Positions 23,755 through 32,735 of a stretch of DNA of 64,000 bases are shown piece by piece. Location: positions 60,492 through 124,491 of the IMG/VR virus record IMGVR_UViG_3300036818_000105; one strand, given 5' to 3'. How positions within the stretch are numbered: position 1 is the first letter of the stretch; the number at the start of each line of letters is the position of its first letter. The translations under genes and the position numbers were made by a program. The notes below the pieces were generated by a model. The model was not told the DNA's origin, did not search any database, and saw only the letters and a list, made by a program, of their open reading frames with translations. This DNA is from a virus.

Positions 23755-26700
23755 ATGTACGATTCCCTAGTGCTCGGCAATGTTGTTGAATTGCTGAACA
23801 ATAAGGCAGTCTCGACCAACCCCGCGTGCCCGGGCGCGATCTTCATGCTTCAGCCGGGCAGCGATCCCGGCGCGCCGCAGCCGACGACTGACTTCGTGGC
23901 GAGCCTGCTGCTCGACGGCGAACGCCCGTTCGGGAGACGTGCGAGCAATCGCACCATCAAGCTCCCGATTTGGATTACGGCACCGAACAGGCAAATTCTA
24001 GCCGCCGCTCGCGAAGTCCTCCAGCAAGTGATTGACCAGGACTATTACACAATTACATGGACCCGCGACCCAAGTAACGGCAATCCCGGCAATGTCGCGC
24101 TGCCCTTGATTTACGATTGCTTCCGCGCCGAGCCCAGCGTCCCGGTCTTTAATTCCCTCTTCGAGAAAGAAATTCTCGGCACGCAGATCGAGCTCACCAT
24201 CCCGGCGCTGCCCTACGGCCGGTCTGACACGCAGACTCAGGTGAGCTTCGCCGCCCCGGTCCCGGCCAACCCGCCTGTCCCGCCGCCGCCGACGTCGGTG
24301 GTGCTGGACAACTTCAGCTCGATCTCGTCGGTGCAGTGCTTCCAGAGCACCCAGTGCGTCGTCGGCCCGTACACGGCGTGCTGGGACCCGGACAGGTTCG
24401 GTGACCCGGGCGGGCAGGAGACCTCGTTCAGCTACGGGTCGGCGTTCGCTTCCCCGCTGAACCTGACGGACATGACGTCGCTCCAGTGCTGGCTCGGCCT
24501 GGGCAGCCGTTACTACGCGAACCTGGAGTTCCACGGCAAGACCCACGGCGTGTCGGTCTACATGACCCTGACCGATACCAGCGGGAACACGCTTTCCTTC
24601 TCGCGCGGGAACCTCCTCGTGCCGGTGTCGAACTCCGCGCAGGCCCCGGTGTTCTCCCGCCTCACCATCCCGGTCCCGCAGACGAGCTCCACATTCAACT
24701 ACGCGTCGGTTGCTTCCTACTCGCTTGAGATCATCAACCGGCAGGACCGGGTCCGGCGCCTGTCCTGGGTCACCGCCTACCTTGACGCCCTGACCGCCTA
24801 CCCGGGCAGCCAGTACGTGAGCCCGGTCGTGCGGGGCGCGATCTACACGCTCTACGGGGTGGCGGGGACGGCCAGGGCACCGGTGTCGATGTCGTTCCAG
24901 CAGGCGGCCTCCCCGGGCTCGTCGACGACGGTCACGGCCACGGGGCCGGGCACCTACACGGTCCCGGCGAACACCGCCTACCTCAAGGCGGAGTGCTGGG
25001 GTGGCGGCGGCGCGGGCGCGGGCATGACCGCGGCGGGAGTCGGCGCCGGAGGGGGCGGCAGCGAGCACGCGGCCGAGACCGTGTTCCCGGCCTCGGCCGG
25101 CCAGGTCATCCCCTACGCGGTCGGCCCGGGGGCGGCCGCCGGGGCATCACCGAACGGCGGCCAGGCGACGTTCTTCGGCCCGGCGCCGGGCGGGACGCTG
25201 CAGGTCACCGCGAACGGCGGCGGGTCGGTCGCCACGAACGGCACCACGGCCGGCCTCGGGGGGGCGGGGTCGCTCAACTCGGTTGAGTACCCGGGAGGGG
25301 CCGGGCGGTCCAACCCGGCCGGCACGTACGGGGGAGGGGGCGGTTCCTCGGCCGGGACGGCGTCGGCGGGCAATACCCCGATGGGCTCCGGGTCGGTGCT
25401 GTTCACCGCCGCCGGCACCTACTCGGGGTCCGGGTCCGGGTGGCTGTGCCCGGCGGGCGTCTTCCAGGTGCTCGCGGAGTGCTGGGGGGCGGGCGGCGGC
25501 GGCGCGAGCGGCAGCAACTCCGGCAACGGCGCGGGCGGCGGCGGCGGGGAGTACCGCAACGCCTTCGTCTCCGTCACGCCCGGCACCTACTACACGGTCG
25601 TGGTCGGGGCGGGAGGCTCGGGCGGGTCGTCTACCGGGAACGGCTCAGCGGGCGGCCTGAGCAGCTTCGCGGGCAACGGCTACACGGTCACCGCGCACGC
25701 GGGAGGCGGCGGCCAGGACACCGGCTACGGCGGGCAGGGCGGCGGCGGGTCGGGGGGGACGGGCACCACCGGGCACAACGGCGGGTCCGGCGGCAACTCC
25801 TACCCTTACACCGGCGGCGGCGGGTCCTCAGCGGGCCCGGACGCCCAGGGCAACTCCGGCGGGAGCCCCGGAGGGGCGATCGCCCCGGCGCAGGGCGGCA
25901 GCGGCGGCAGCGGGTCCGGCGCCCAGAACGGCTCGGGGCAGGCAGGGGCGGCGCCCGGCGGCGGCGGGGGCGGCTCGTACAACAGCGCCTACCCGGGCGG
26001 GGCGGGCGCGGCAGGCCAGGTCCGGATCACCTACCCGGCGACGACCGGCGCGCCGACGGCGGCGGGCGGGACCGCGGTCAGCGGCGGGGGCGCAGGCGGG
26101 GCGGGCGGCGCCGCGGCCGGGTCAGCCGGGTCGGCGGGGTCGGCCCCCGGCGGGGGCGGCGGCGGGGCTGACTCCTCGGGCAGCACGCTCGCGGGCGGGG
26201 CAGGCGGCAACGGGCAGATCCGGATCACCCCGTACGTGCCGAGCGCGTTCAGGTCCCTGATCGTCCACCGGCCGCCGCTGGGGACGCTGAAGACGTTCCA
26301 GCCGATGGTGTCCGTGGGAGGCGGCGGGGACCCGCCGGACGGGACCCACCAGTACACCATGCCGCAGCCTGTGACCGGCGTGAACGCCGACTTCGGCGGG
26401 ACGTACACGGTCTACCTGGTCAACGACACGTGGAGCGGCGGGAGCAGTTCCTCGACCGCCAGGACGATCACCGTGACCGTGACCCAGTACGAGTACGCGG
26501 GCGGTCCGGGCTACTCCGTCAGCACGCTTCCCGTCTCCGTGGCGCCGAACCAGGTCAGCAACGGGATCGTCACCGCGGGCGTGCTCACGCTCCCGGTCAA
26601 GGCGGTCGCGCCGGACAACCTCGGCGGCTACTACACGGTGTCCGTCACGGACTCCAACACGTCGGACCGGTTCTTCGACTGCATCTTCCTCGACACCATG

Positions 26701-26979
26701 GGCCAGACGGTCGTGATCAACGAGCCGAGCAGCGGATACGAAACGTATTACATAGATGCCCCTGATCCCAACGTGTCCCTGGGCCGGATCATGGGCAGCC
26801 AGAACGGCCGCCCTAACGCGATCAGCGTGATGGACAACACCCCGTACATCTCCGGCGGGCCGCTCTACGTCGAGCCCGCTGACGGGGACAACCAATTGCT
26901 CGTCTATTCCGCCGACGCCTCTGCGCCCAGCGTGTCCCTGAGTTATTACGCGGCGTACTACTTCGATCGCTATGAGTGA
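23755..26979 (+). CDS. Dit-like distal tail protein with large glycine-rich domain
   Basis: ATG 23755 is preceded by GAGGTGA; GTG 23743 is an in-frame alternative. The product is about 1074 residues. Its N-terminus (about 1-180) resembles distal tail proteins (LLLDGERPFGRRASNRTIKLPIWI, YYTITWTRDPSN). A middle beta domain follows, then a glycine-rich region (about 400-825) starting with TYTVPANTAYLKAECWGGGG and repeating the theme near 25460 (VLAECWGAGGGG). The C-terminal 250 residues are beta-rich. Glycine-rich sandwiches occur in phage adhesins, so this region may bind the host surface. The first 450 bases are notably less GC-rich. Confidence 0.75.
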   Translation: MYDSLVLGNVVELLNNKAVSTNPACPGAIFMLQPGSDPGAPQPTTDFVASLLLDGERPFGRRASNRTIKLPIWITAPNRQILAAAREVLQQVIDQDYYTITWTRDPSNGNPGNVALPLIYDCFRAEPSVPVFNSLFEKEILGTQIELTIPALPYGRSDTQTQVSFAAPVPANPPVPPPPTSVVLDNFSSISSVQCFQSTQCVVGPYTACWDPDRFGDPGGQETSFSYGSAFASPLNLTDMTSLQCWLGLGSRYYANLEFHGKTHGVSVYMTLTDTSGNTLSFSRGNLLVPVSNSAQAPVFSRLTIPVPQTSSTFNYASVASYSLEIINRQDRVRRLSWVTAYLDALTAYPGSQYVSPVVRGAIYTLYGVAGTARAPVSMSFQQAASPGSSTTVTATGPGTYTVPANTAYLKAECWGGGGAGAGMTAAGVGAGGGGSEHAAETVFPASAGQVIPYAVGPGAAAGASPNGGQATFFGPAPGGTLQVTANGGGSVATNGTTAGLGGAGSLNSVEYPGGAGRSNPAGTYGGGGGSSAGTASAGNTPMGSGSVLFTAAGTYSGSGSGWLCPAGVFQVLAECWGAGGGGASGSNSGNGAGGGGGEYRNAFVSVTPGTYYTVVVGAGGSGGSSTGNGSAGGLSSFAGNGYTVTAHAGGGGQDTGYGGQGGGGSGGTGTTGHNGGSGGNSYPYTGGGGSSAGPDAQGNSGGSPGGAIAPAQGGSGGSGSGAQNGSGQAGAAPGGGGGGSYNSAYPGGAGAAGQVRITYPATTGAPTAAGGTAVSGGGAGGAGGAAAGSAGSAGSAPGGGGGGADSSGSTLAGGAGGNGQIRITPYVPSAFRSLIVHRPPLGTLKTFQPMVSVGGGGDPPDGTHQYTMPQPVTGVNADFGGTYTVYLVNDTWSGGSSSSTARTITVTVTQYEYAGGPGYSVSTLPVSVAPNQVSNGIVTAGVLTLPVKAVAPDNLGGYYTVSVTDSNTSDRFFDCIFLDTMGQTVVINEPSSGYETYYIDAPDPNVSLGRIMGSQNGRPNAISVMDNTPYISGGPLYVEPADGDNQLLVYSADASAPSVSLSYYAAYYFDRYE

Positions 26980-26991
26980 CGGGACGCGGTG

Positions 26992-27786
26992 ATGAGGAAA
27001 CTGGCCCTGCTCGGGATCGCCCTGCTCGCCGCTTACGTCGGCACGCGGGCGCTGAGGCGCAACGCCGAGGTCATCCAGCTGGTGTGCGCGCTGATCGGCA
27101 TGACCGCCACCGCCAGCCTGGCGAACACCCCCAAGGCGCGCTCGGTCGAGGACCGGCTCAACTCCCTGGTACCCGTCGTCTTCCCCAACACCGGCGGCAC
27201 GGTCAACGGCTCCATGACGGTCACCGGGAACCACACCGTCAGCGGCAACTCCGTGGTCGGCGGGCAGATCAACGGGTCCGGCGGGGCCCTGGAGAACAGC
27301 AGCGGCATCCACTCCAGCGGGGTCATCGAGGCCGATAACGGCATCAGCACCTCCGTGGTCACCGCGAGCAGCGGCAGCACGAACGAGTTCTCCGGCGCCA
27401 TTCACTCCAGCGGCACCGTCGAGGCCGACAACGGCATCAGCACCGGGGGAAGCGTCAGCGCCAGCGGGGGCGGCACCAACGAGTTCAGCGGCGGGATCCA
27501 CACCGGCGGGGACTCGGTGACCGACGGGGACCACACCGTCGGCGGCACCCTGACGGTCAACGGCGGCTCCACGGCCGAGATCAACCCGAGCGTGCACATC
27601 GGCGGCAACCTCGTGGTCGACGGCAGCATCAGCGGCAGCGGGTCCGGGGGCGTAACGGGAGGCCAGGCCGGGGTGTCGACCGTCTCCGCCGCGCCCAGCA
27701 GCTACAGCCAGTCGACCATGACCACGTACGCCTCGGCGATCAACGGGATCATCGCCCGGCTCGAGTCGTCCGGGCTCATCGGCTAG
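26992..27786 (+). CDS. Tail fibre-like repeat protein with N-terminal membrane-like segment
   Basis: I choose ATG 26992; GTG 26989 is in frame. The 264-residue protein starts with a hydrophobic stretch (LALLGIALLAAYVG and VCALIGMTATASLA). Then come beta-helix-like repeats: GGTVNGSMTVTGNHTVSGN, and two SSGxxEADNGIST units each followed by an NEFSG unit. It ends in a helical tail. Such repeats are typical of trimeric fibres. The hydrophobic start is unusual for a fibre and may be a packing helix. Confidence 0.6.
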   Translation: MRKLALLGIALLAAYVGTRALRRNAEVIQLVCALIGMTATASLANTPKARSVEDRLNSLVPVVFPNTGGTVNGSMTVTGNHTVSGNSVVGGQINGSGGALENSSGIHSSGVIEADNGISTSVVTASSGSTNEFSGAIHSSGTVEADNGISTGGSVSASGGGTNEFSGGIHTGGDSVTDGDHTVGGTLTVNGGSTAEINPSVHIGGNLVVDGSISGSGSGGVTGGQAGVSTVSAAPSSYSQSTMTTYASAINGIIARLESSGLIG

Positions 27787-27804
27787 GCGAGGTGACGTGA
27801 CGCC

Positions 27805-30060
27805 GTGTCCTTCACCGCCGTAGGCAGCAACCCGCCCACCACCTCGACCACGTCCAACTCGTTCTCCCTGGCCCCGCACGCCGCCGGCGACTTCATCCTG
27901 CTTGGCGTCCTCGCCGGGTTCACCACGGGCAGCGCCGCCGACTACGCCACCTCGGTCAGCAGCAGCAACGGCAACGTCACCTGGTCCGTCCTCGTCGCCC
28001 ACACCGCGTTCGGCACGGGCGGCACCGGCGCGCAGACGGTCTTCATCGGCAAGGTCAACAGCACCACCAGCGGCACCCAGACGATCGGGTTCAACGCGGG
28101 CAGCCCGACCTGCCGCATCGCCTGGCAGGAGTTCAGCAACACCCTCGGGTACAGCGCCGTCACCCTCGACGGGTCCCCCGGCACCATAGACGTCGGGTCG
28201 AGCGCCCGCTTCCCCTCGCTCACGCCCGGCCACGGCAGCGGCGAGCTGTACTGGGGCTACCTCTGGGACAACGGCACCGCCGCCGCGGGCAGCACCTCCG
28301 GGTACTCGTACTACTTCGACGCCAACGGCAACCCGATGGCCGTCAACACGGCCTGCGGGACGGGCGCGCAGGCCCCCAACCTCGGGGACACCGGCGACGG
28401 CGTCGCCGGCATAGCCGTCCTGCTCTACGAGGCGGTCACCACCGTCAGCGGCGCTGCCGCCCTGTCCGGGTCGGGCACGCTCGGGGCGGGCGGGCGCGTG
28501 GCGGTGCCGGGCGCGGCCACGCTGGCGGGCGCCGGCTCCCTCGGGGCCTCCCCGGCTGTCGCCATACCGGGGTCCGTGACCCTGCTCGGCACAGGGTCCC
28601 TGACCGCCGGGGGAAACGTCTCCGCGCCAGGGCAGGCGTCCGCCAGCCTGTTCGGGAGCGGGTCGCTGTCCGCGGCTGGCTATGCCGGCTGGCAGCCCGC
28701 TGTCACCCTGTCCGGCACGGGCACTATCGGCGCGCAGTACACGGGGGTCACCCTCCAGGGCGTTACCCTCGCCGGGGCCGGCGCGCTCACCGCCGGCGGG
28801 TCGGCAGGGCTCAAGTTCACCTCAGGGCTGGCCGGGGCCGGGTTCCTGTCCATCCCGCAGGTCAGCGGCGGCCTGGTCCCCGGCGTCGGCGGGGCGGCCG
28901 CGCCGCAGGCGCTGCCCGGGTCAAGCCAGGTCGCCGTCGCGCCGCAGGGATCGGGCAACTGGCAGTGGCTCGGCACGCTCGGGCAGGTCACCGCCCTGAC
29001 CTACAGCTACGTGTGCCCCGGCGGGTGCGACCAGCTCACCATGACGATCATGGTCCCGGCCGCCTACCGGACGCAGCTGTTCAACCCCGGGTGGCAGGTG
29101 AAAGTCATCCGCGGGGGGCACCGGGTCTGGTACGGGAAGCTAGACGAGCCGCAGCCGTCAGCCAGCGGCTGGACGCTGACCGCGGTCGGGGCCGGGAACC
29201 TCTCGCAGAACTTCGTCGCCTACTATTCCGTGGACGACGTGTGGCCCGAAGACGAGCCCGATGAGATCATCAACCGGGCGATCAGCCGGGGACTCCCGTG
29301 GGTCAACCCAGGGCTCAACAGCGGGCCGTACGCCTCGCAGTACTGGATGGGGCAGGCCACCGACCCCGGCTCGCAGAACGTCTCGGCGTTCCTGAACTTG
29401 ATCTGCACGCGCGGCGGCCTGCTGTGGTACGTCAACAGCCAGCCGGGCGGGAGCTACGGCGGGAACAACCTGTCCGTCTTCCCGCTGCCCACCGTGCCGA
29501 ACCGGCTGCTGGTGTGCACGACCCCCGTGGCGCGGACGCTCGGCGGCTACGTGAACACGTTGTTCATAAGGTACGAATCGGTCGCTGACAACACAACGAC
29601 CAACGTGGCCGCCTCATATGACGTCGTGACCGCGATTAACTCTCAGTCGGTGACCGCTCACGGAACGCTAGAGTCGTACCTGGATCTAAGCGACGCCGGC
29701 CAGTTGTCCTCCGCAGCCGCCCAAGCTGTCGGCAATTCCATACTGAGCATCTACGAGGCCGCCAGCTTCGCCGGGCCGTTCACTGTCTCCTACGGACAGC
29801 TGCTCAACATGGGCGGCCAGCCAGTGGATATCGCCTGTGACCAGGCCGGTTCTATGGTGAAGTTGGTTCTAACCGACTTTGCGTACGGCGGATCGGTCAC
29901 ACCGAACATTCCCGTCGCATTCATCGTAGGGAGCTACGCATATGACGACTTCGCCCAAACTGCGACAATTACTCCGTATCAGTCCCTGAACGAAAGTCTT
30001 AGCGGGTTGCTCTCCATGACGAGCACCGTCATGACTCCACTCACCGTGGCTTCCACCTAG
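27805..30060 (+). CDS. Baseplate hub / minor tail protein (Gp37-like) with repeat insert
   Basis: GTG 27805 begins a 751-residue protein. The N-terminal 210 residues look like a jelly-roll domain (FILLGVLAGFTTGS...AWQEFSN). A repeat section follows (about 213-350) of units of the form ALxGxGxLxAxxxxxxxx. The C-terminal 350 residues (CDQLTMTIMVPAAYRTQLFNPGWQVKVIRGGHRVWYGKLDEP, NLICTRGGLLWYVN) match the minor tail proteins called Gp37-like in actinophages, which resemble hub proteins. The last 500 bases have lower GC. The gene end overlaps the antisense endonuclease gene by 4 bases. Confidence 0.75.
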   Translation: MSFTAVGSNPPTTSTTSNSFSLAPHAAGDFILLGVLAGFTTGSAADYATSVSSSNGNVTWSVLVAHTAFGTGGTGAQTVFIGKVNSTTSGTQTIGFNAGSPTCRIAWQEFSNTLGYSAVTLDGSPGTIDVGSSARFPSLTPGHGSGELYWGYLWDNGTAAAGSTSGYSYYFDANGNPMAVNTACGTGAQAPNLGDTGDGVAGIAVLLYEAVTTVSGAAALSGSGTLGAGGRVAVPGAATLAGAGSLGASPAVAIPGSVTLLGTGSLTAGGNVSAPGQASASLFGSGSLSAAGYAGWQPAVTLSGTGTIGAQYTGVTLQGVTLAGAGALTAGGSAGLKFTSGLAGAGFLSIPQVSGGLVPGVGGAAAPQALPGSSQVAVAPQGSGNWQWLGTLGQVTALTYSYVCPGGCDQLTMTIMVPAAYRTQLFNPGWQVKVIRGGHRVWYGKLDEPQPSASGWTLTAVGAGNLSQNFVAYYSVDDVWPEDEPDEIINRAISRGLPWVNPGLNSGPYASQYWMGQATDPGSQNVSAFLNLICTRGGLLWYVNSQPGGSYGGNNLSVFPLPTVPNRLLVCTTPVARTLGGYVNTLFIRYESVADNTTTNVAASYDVVTAINSQSVTAHGTLESYLDLSDAGQLSSAAAQAVGNSILSIYEAASFAGPFTVSYGQLLNMGGQPVDIACDQAGSMVKLVLTDFAYGGSVTPNIPVAFIVGSYAYDDFAQTATITPYQSLNESLSGLLSMTSTVMTPLTVAST

Positions 30061-31010
30061 AAGAGCCTGCCATCCTGCTGCTCCTGCAGCCGCTTGCGAT
30101 CCTTTGCCCGGCCGCACTTCCTGCTGCAGTAGAAGCTTCTCCCGATCGTCTTAGACTGGTACTCGCCCCCGCAGACGGTGCAGGTGCGGGTTTCAGGCTC
30201 GCGGCGGTTCCATGTCTCAGCCACAATGGCGCTCATTGCCTGCCTGTGCTCAGGTGTCCCCCAGCCGCTCTCCTCGGCGTGCCACGCGTCCAGCACGGCC
30301 TGCGGAGGGCCGGGGTCGAAGTTGGTGAACGCGAACTCGCCGTACGCCTCCCGGGCGGCCAGGTCGTATGCGTAGGCGGCGCTAAGCTCGCTGGAGAAGA
30401 CGCCAAGATGGCGGTTGCCGAGGTGCGCGATCCAGCGGCCGCTCGCCTTGACCAGCGCAACGCCCTTGTACTGCGAGATGCCGCTTTGCCTCATCCGGCG
30501 GTTTGCCGCGTTCTGCGCCGGCGTGGCCAGCCTGAGGTTTGATCGACGATTGTCGATTCCGTTGCCGTTGACGTGGTCCACCCACGGCTGACCCATGATC
30601 AGGACGTGCATCAGGAGAGTTGGCGCCTTGCCGCCGTGGTCGCGACGCGACAGCGAGGTAAGCGCGTACGGCCCGGACACATGATGCCCGTTCTTCCACA
30701 CCTCGCGGACGTTCCAGCGGTACGGGGCGACTAGCTCGAAATCTTCCTCGTCGATCAGGGCCACCCGGCCCGCGGCGACCTTGCCGTACAGGGGTATCTC
30801 GCCGCGGTCCGCCGAGGCGAGGTTGATCTCCCAGCGCCAGCAGCCGCACGACTTCGTGTGCCCCGAACGCAGCTTCGCGAGATCGACGACTTTCTGCTTG
30901 CTGCATTCACACCGGCACAGCATCGCCCGGCGGCCCCCGGCGGTGGTCGTCTCCTCGATCACCGTCAGCCGCCCGAAGACGGTGCCGGGCGGGACGTCTA
31001 TGCTTCGCAT
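30057..31010 (-). CDS. HNH homing endonuclease with AP2 domain and zinc motifs
   Basis: A 317-residue protein on the opposite strand from the tail operon. It has an N-terminal module (GTVFGRLTVIEE, then CRCECSKQKVVDLAKLRSGHTKSCGC, probably zinc-binding), an HNH motif (VDHVNGNGIDNRRSNLR, about 177-193), an AP2 DNA-binding domain (YKGVALVKASGRWIAHLG...GVFSSELSAAYAYD), and a C-terminal four-Cys site (CTVCGGEYQS...FYCSRKCG). Free-standing HNH-AP2 genes are selfish elements that cut alleles lacking them. Its antisense insertion at a gene end leaves the tail gene intact. Confidence 0.88.
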   Translation of the reverse strand: MRSIDVPPGTVFGRLTVIEETTTAGGRRAMLCRCECSKQKVVDLAKLRSGHTKSCGCWRWEINLASADRGEIPLYGKVAAGRVALIDEEDFELVAPYRWNVREVWKNGHHVSGPYALTSLSRRDHGGKAPTLLMHVLIMGQPWVDHVNGNGIDNRRSNLRLATPAQNAANRRMRQSGISQYKGVALVKASGRWIAHLGNRHLGVFSSELSAAYAYDLAAREAYGEFAFTNFDPGPPQAVLDAWHAEESGWGTPEHRQAMSAIVAETWNRREPETRTCTVCGGEYQSKTIGRSFYCSRKCGRAKDRKRLQEQQDGRLF

Positions 31011-31358
31011 GTCGGACCTGTCTCTCCAGTTTCAGGTTCGGCCAAAGCCCCGGGGCGTCGCTAGCGCTCGCGGGGCACTTGCGCACATTCTATCGGATTC
31101 ACCCTTAATTGCTGCCGTTTTGTGTCGTGGTGTCAGCAAAAAGCGCCATTGCTCAGGCTTGGGCCTCGACAAATCTGGTAACGGTGAGTATTGTCACGTA
31201 TGCGGGAAGTAAACAACTCCCCGTAACCTCAGAAGGTCTCCGAAAACCTCGGTTCCGTCTGATGCCTGGTTACAGAGGCGGTGCACCGGAGCGGCCCCCG
31301 GTCACCGCCTCACTCATGCCCGGGGTAAGCGGGGGTGCCGGCTCCCCCGAAGATCGTG
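31011..31358. other. Non-coding, lower-GC stretch between endonuclease and fibre genes
   Basis: No convincing long gene is seen. Bases 31070-31220 are less GC-rich than the surroundings. A short TTG-started frame (31120-31212) would encode 30 residues ending GEYCHVCGK, a possible zinc knuckle or gene remnant. A strong hairpin pairs GAGGCGGTG (31275-31283) with CACCGCCTC (31303-31311) but lacks a T-run. The stretch probably holds the endonuclease promoter and ends at the second promoter-operator element. Confidence 0.4.
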
Positions 31359-31406
31359 ATGCACGTGCATTCGCAGCGTGCATCTGCACGTGCATGAGAC
31401 TAACCT
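31359..31406 (+). promoter_or_regulatory. Repeated promoter-operator element, copy 2
   Basis: This matches the element at 7602: TGCACGTGCAT, a short spacer, then CGTGCATCTGCACGTGCATGAG. TGCATC (31379-31384) and TAACCT (31401-31406) keep the same 16-base spacing. The predicted start falls on the A of ATG 31413, so the first gene would be leaderless. It likely drives the distal fibre genes. Confidence 0.6.
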
Positions 31407-31412
31407 GAGGGA

Positions 31413-31688
31413 ATGCGGGTTGGTTGCAAGCAATGTGGCGCGGTCATCGACCTGCCCTCCGGCGCCGACCCCCACGCGACCACCTGGTGCGGGTGCTGCA
31501 CGGCCAGGCACCACCACGGCGAGGCAGCAGCGGCGTGCGGGCCGCACGTCCACGACGGCCCGTGCTGGAACCCGCCCGTCGCCGGCATCCCCCTCGAACT
31601 CCAGCCGGGCGTTGTCCCTGTCCGCCCGGCAGGCTGCACCGTCTGCCGCCCGGTCGCCCATTACGCGGTCGCCGGGAGCCCGTCTTGA
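31413..31688 (+). CDS. Small Cys/His-rich protein
   Basis: A 91-residue protein with CKQCG near the start, WCGCCTARHHHGEAAAACGPHVHDGPCW in separate clusters, and CTVC near the end, so two or more zinc sites are likely. The start ATG coincides with the expected transcription start, suggesting leaderless translation. It is coupled to the next gene by an overlapping TTG start. Function unknown. Confidence 0.6.
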   Translation: MRVGCKQCGAVIDLPSGADPHATTWCGCCTARHHHGEAAAACGPHVHDGPCWNPPVAGIPLELQPGVVPVRPAGCTVCRPVAHYAVAGSPS

Positions 31689-32158
31689 CCACCTACGGGA
31701 TGACCGACCAGAACCGGGTCAACAGCCTGCTTCAGGCCCTGTTCTCGTCAACAAGTACAGGTGGCGGACTTACGCCGGAGGCAGGCAGCGGCGGGGGCTC
31801 AGGGTTCGCGATCAGCCCGCCGTACCACCTGCGGCTGATGACGACGGTCGGCTCGAACACGGCCTACGGCACCGAGGCGAACGGCTCGAACTGCCCCGGT
31901 TACACGGTGCTCGGCGCGACGCTCGGCACCCAGTTCTGCGCGGCCCCCTCGGCGGGCGCGCAGTCGAATACCAACCAGGTCCTCTGGAACGCGACCGGCA
32001 CCTGGGCGACGGTCGGCGGGCTTGAGGTCTGGGACAACGCCGCCACGCCGCTCCGGTGGCTGCAGGGCCCCCTGTCCAGCCCGATTACCGGCGCGGTCAA
32101 CGGCGACTCGATCATCGTGGCGGCCGGCGCGCTGACCCTGAACGCCGGCTCGTGGTGA
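31685..32158 (+). CDS. Minor tail / fibre-like protein (paralogue 1)
   Basis: TTG 31685 overlaps the upstream stop, and the N-terminus it gives (MTTYGMTDQ) lines up with MPTSGMTDQ of the paralogue at 32736, which supports this start. The 157-residue product fits a family of small phage fibre proteins: a helix (NRVNSLLQALF), then strands, ATGTWATVGGLEVWDNAATPLRWLQGPL and a final GDSIIVAAGALTLNAGSW. Confidence 0.68.
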   Translation: MTTYGMTDQNRVNSLLQALFSSTSTGGGLTPEAGSGGGSGFAISPPYHLRLMTTVGSNTAYGTEANGSNCPGYTVLGATLGTQFCAAPSAGAQSNTNQVLWNATGTWATVGGLEVWDNAATPLRWLQGPLSSPITGAVNGDSIIVAAGALTLNAGSW

Positions 32159-32189
32159 GCGGCAGGGACCAGGAAAGAAAGGGAACCGA

Positions 32190-32411
32190 GTGATCCACGT
32201 TGCTTGCCAGAACTGCGGCACGTTCGACATCGCGGGGCCGGGTCACCCGGCCGTCACCTACGACACTGAGAAGCAGCAGCACGTGCTGACCGACCGGACG
32301 GCGCTCCGCCACTCGCACGCGGACGACTGCCAGCCGGGCGAGGACGGGAACTACCCGCTGCACTTCACGTTCATGGCGCCGGTCGGCGCGCAGCCGGCAA
32401 CGGGAGGATGA
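32190..32411 (+). CDS. Small hypothetical protein
   Basis: A GTG start after AAGAAAGGGAACCGA. The 73-residue product has one CQNC pair near the N-terminus, two closely spaced His (RHSHADDC) and a strand-rich end; a zinc site is possible. It lies between two fibre-like genes. Function unknown. Confidence 0.55.
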   Translation: MIHVACQNCGTFDIAGPGHPAVTYDTEKQQHVLTDRTALRHSHADDCQPGEDGNYPLHFTFMAPVGAQPATGG

Positions 32412-32412
32412 C

Positions 32413-32715
32413 ATGGGGACCATTAGCCATTACGGCGTACTCACAAACGGCGTGCCGCCATCAACGACATACCTCACCAGTAACGACGGCTACCTGCATG
32501 TCTGGAACTACGGGCCTGAGGCGCTGTTCGCGAATTACACGAGCGCAGCCAGCCCTTCAGTGCCCACGGACGGCATCCCCGTGCCTGCCGGGGAGTGGGT
32601 CATCCTGCCCGCAGACGCGTACGGCGCTGGCCAGCGCCTGGCGTTTGGGGTCACGGTAGACAGCTACCCCGGAGGCGGAACGGACTGGCAAGGCATGCAC
32701 ATATGGGTTACCTGA
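32413..32715 (+). CDS. Small hypothetical virion-type protein
   Basis: A 100-residue beta-rich protein (SHYGVLTNGVPPSTTYLTSNDGYLHVWNYG split over several strands, then PVPAGEWVILPADAYGAGQRL). The layout suggests a decoration or receptor-contact domain. No family recognised. Confidence 0.55.
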   Translation: MGTISHYGVLTNGVPPSTTYLTSNDGYLHVWNYGPEALFANYTSAASPSVPTDGIPVPAGEWVILPADAYGAGQRLAFGVTVDSYPGGGTDWQGMHIWVT

Positions 32716-32735
32716 GTCAGGAGCGGACTAGATAA

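Noticed and set aside
26122-28233. 703-codon open frame on the minus strand across three tail genes
   Set aside because: It spans the ends of several real genes and its composition is Gly/Arg/Val/Asp-rich as expected from antisense of high-GC code.
31109-31408. 99-codon rightward frame between endonuclease and fibre genes
   Set aside because: It runs through the hairpin and the promoter-operator element and shows no protein-like pattern.
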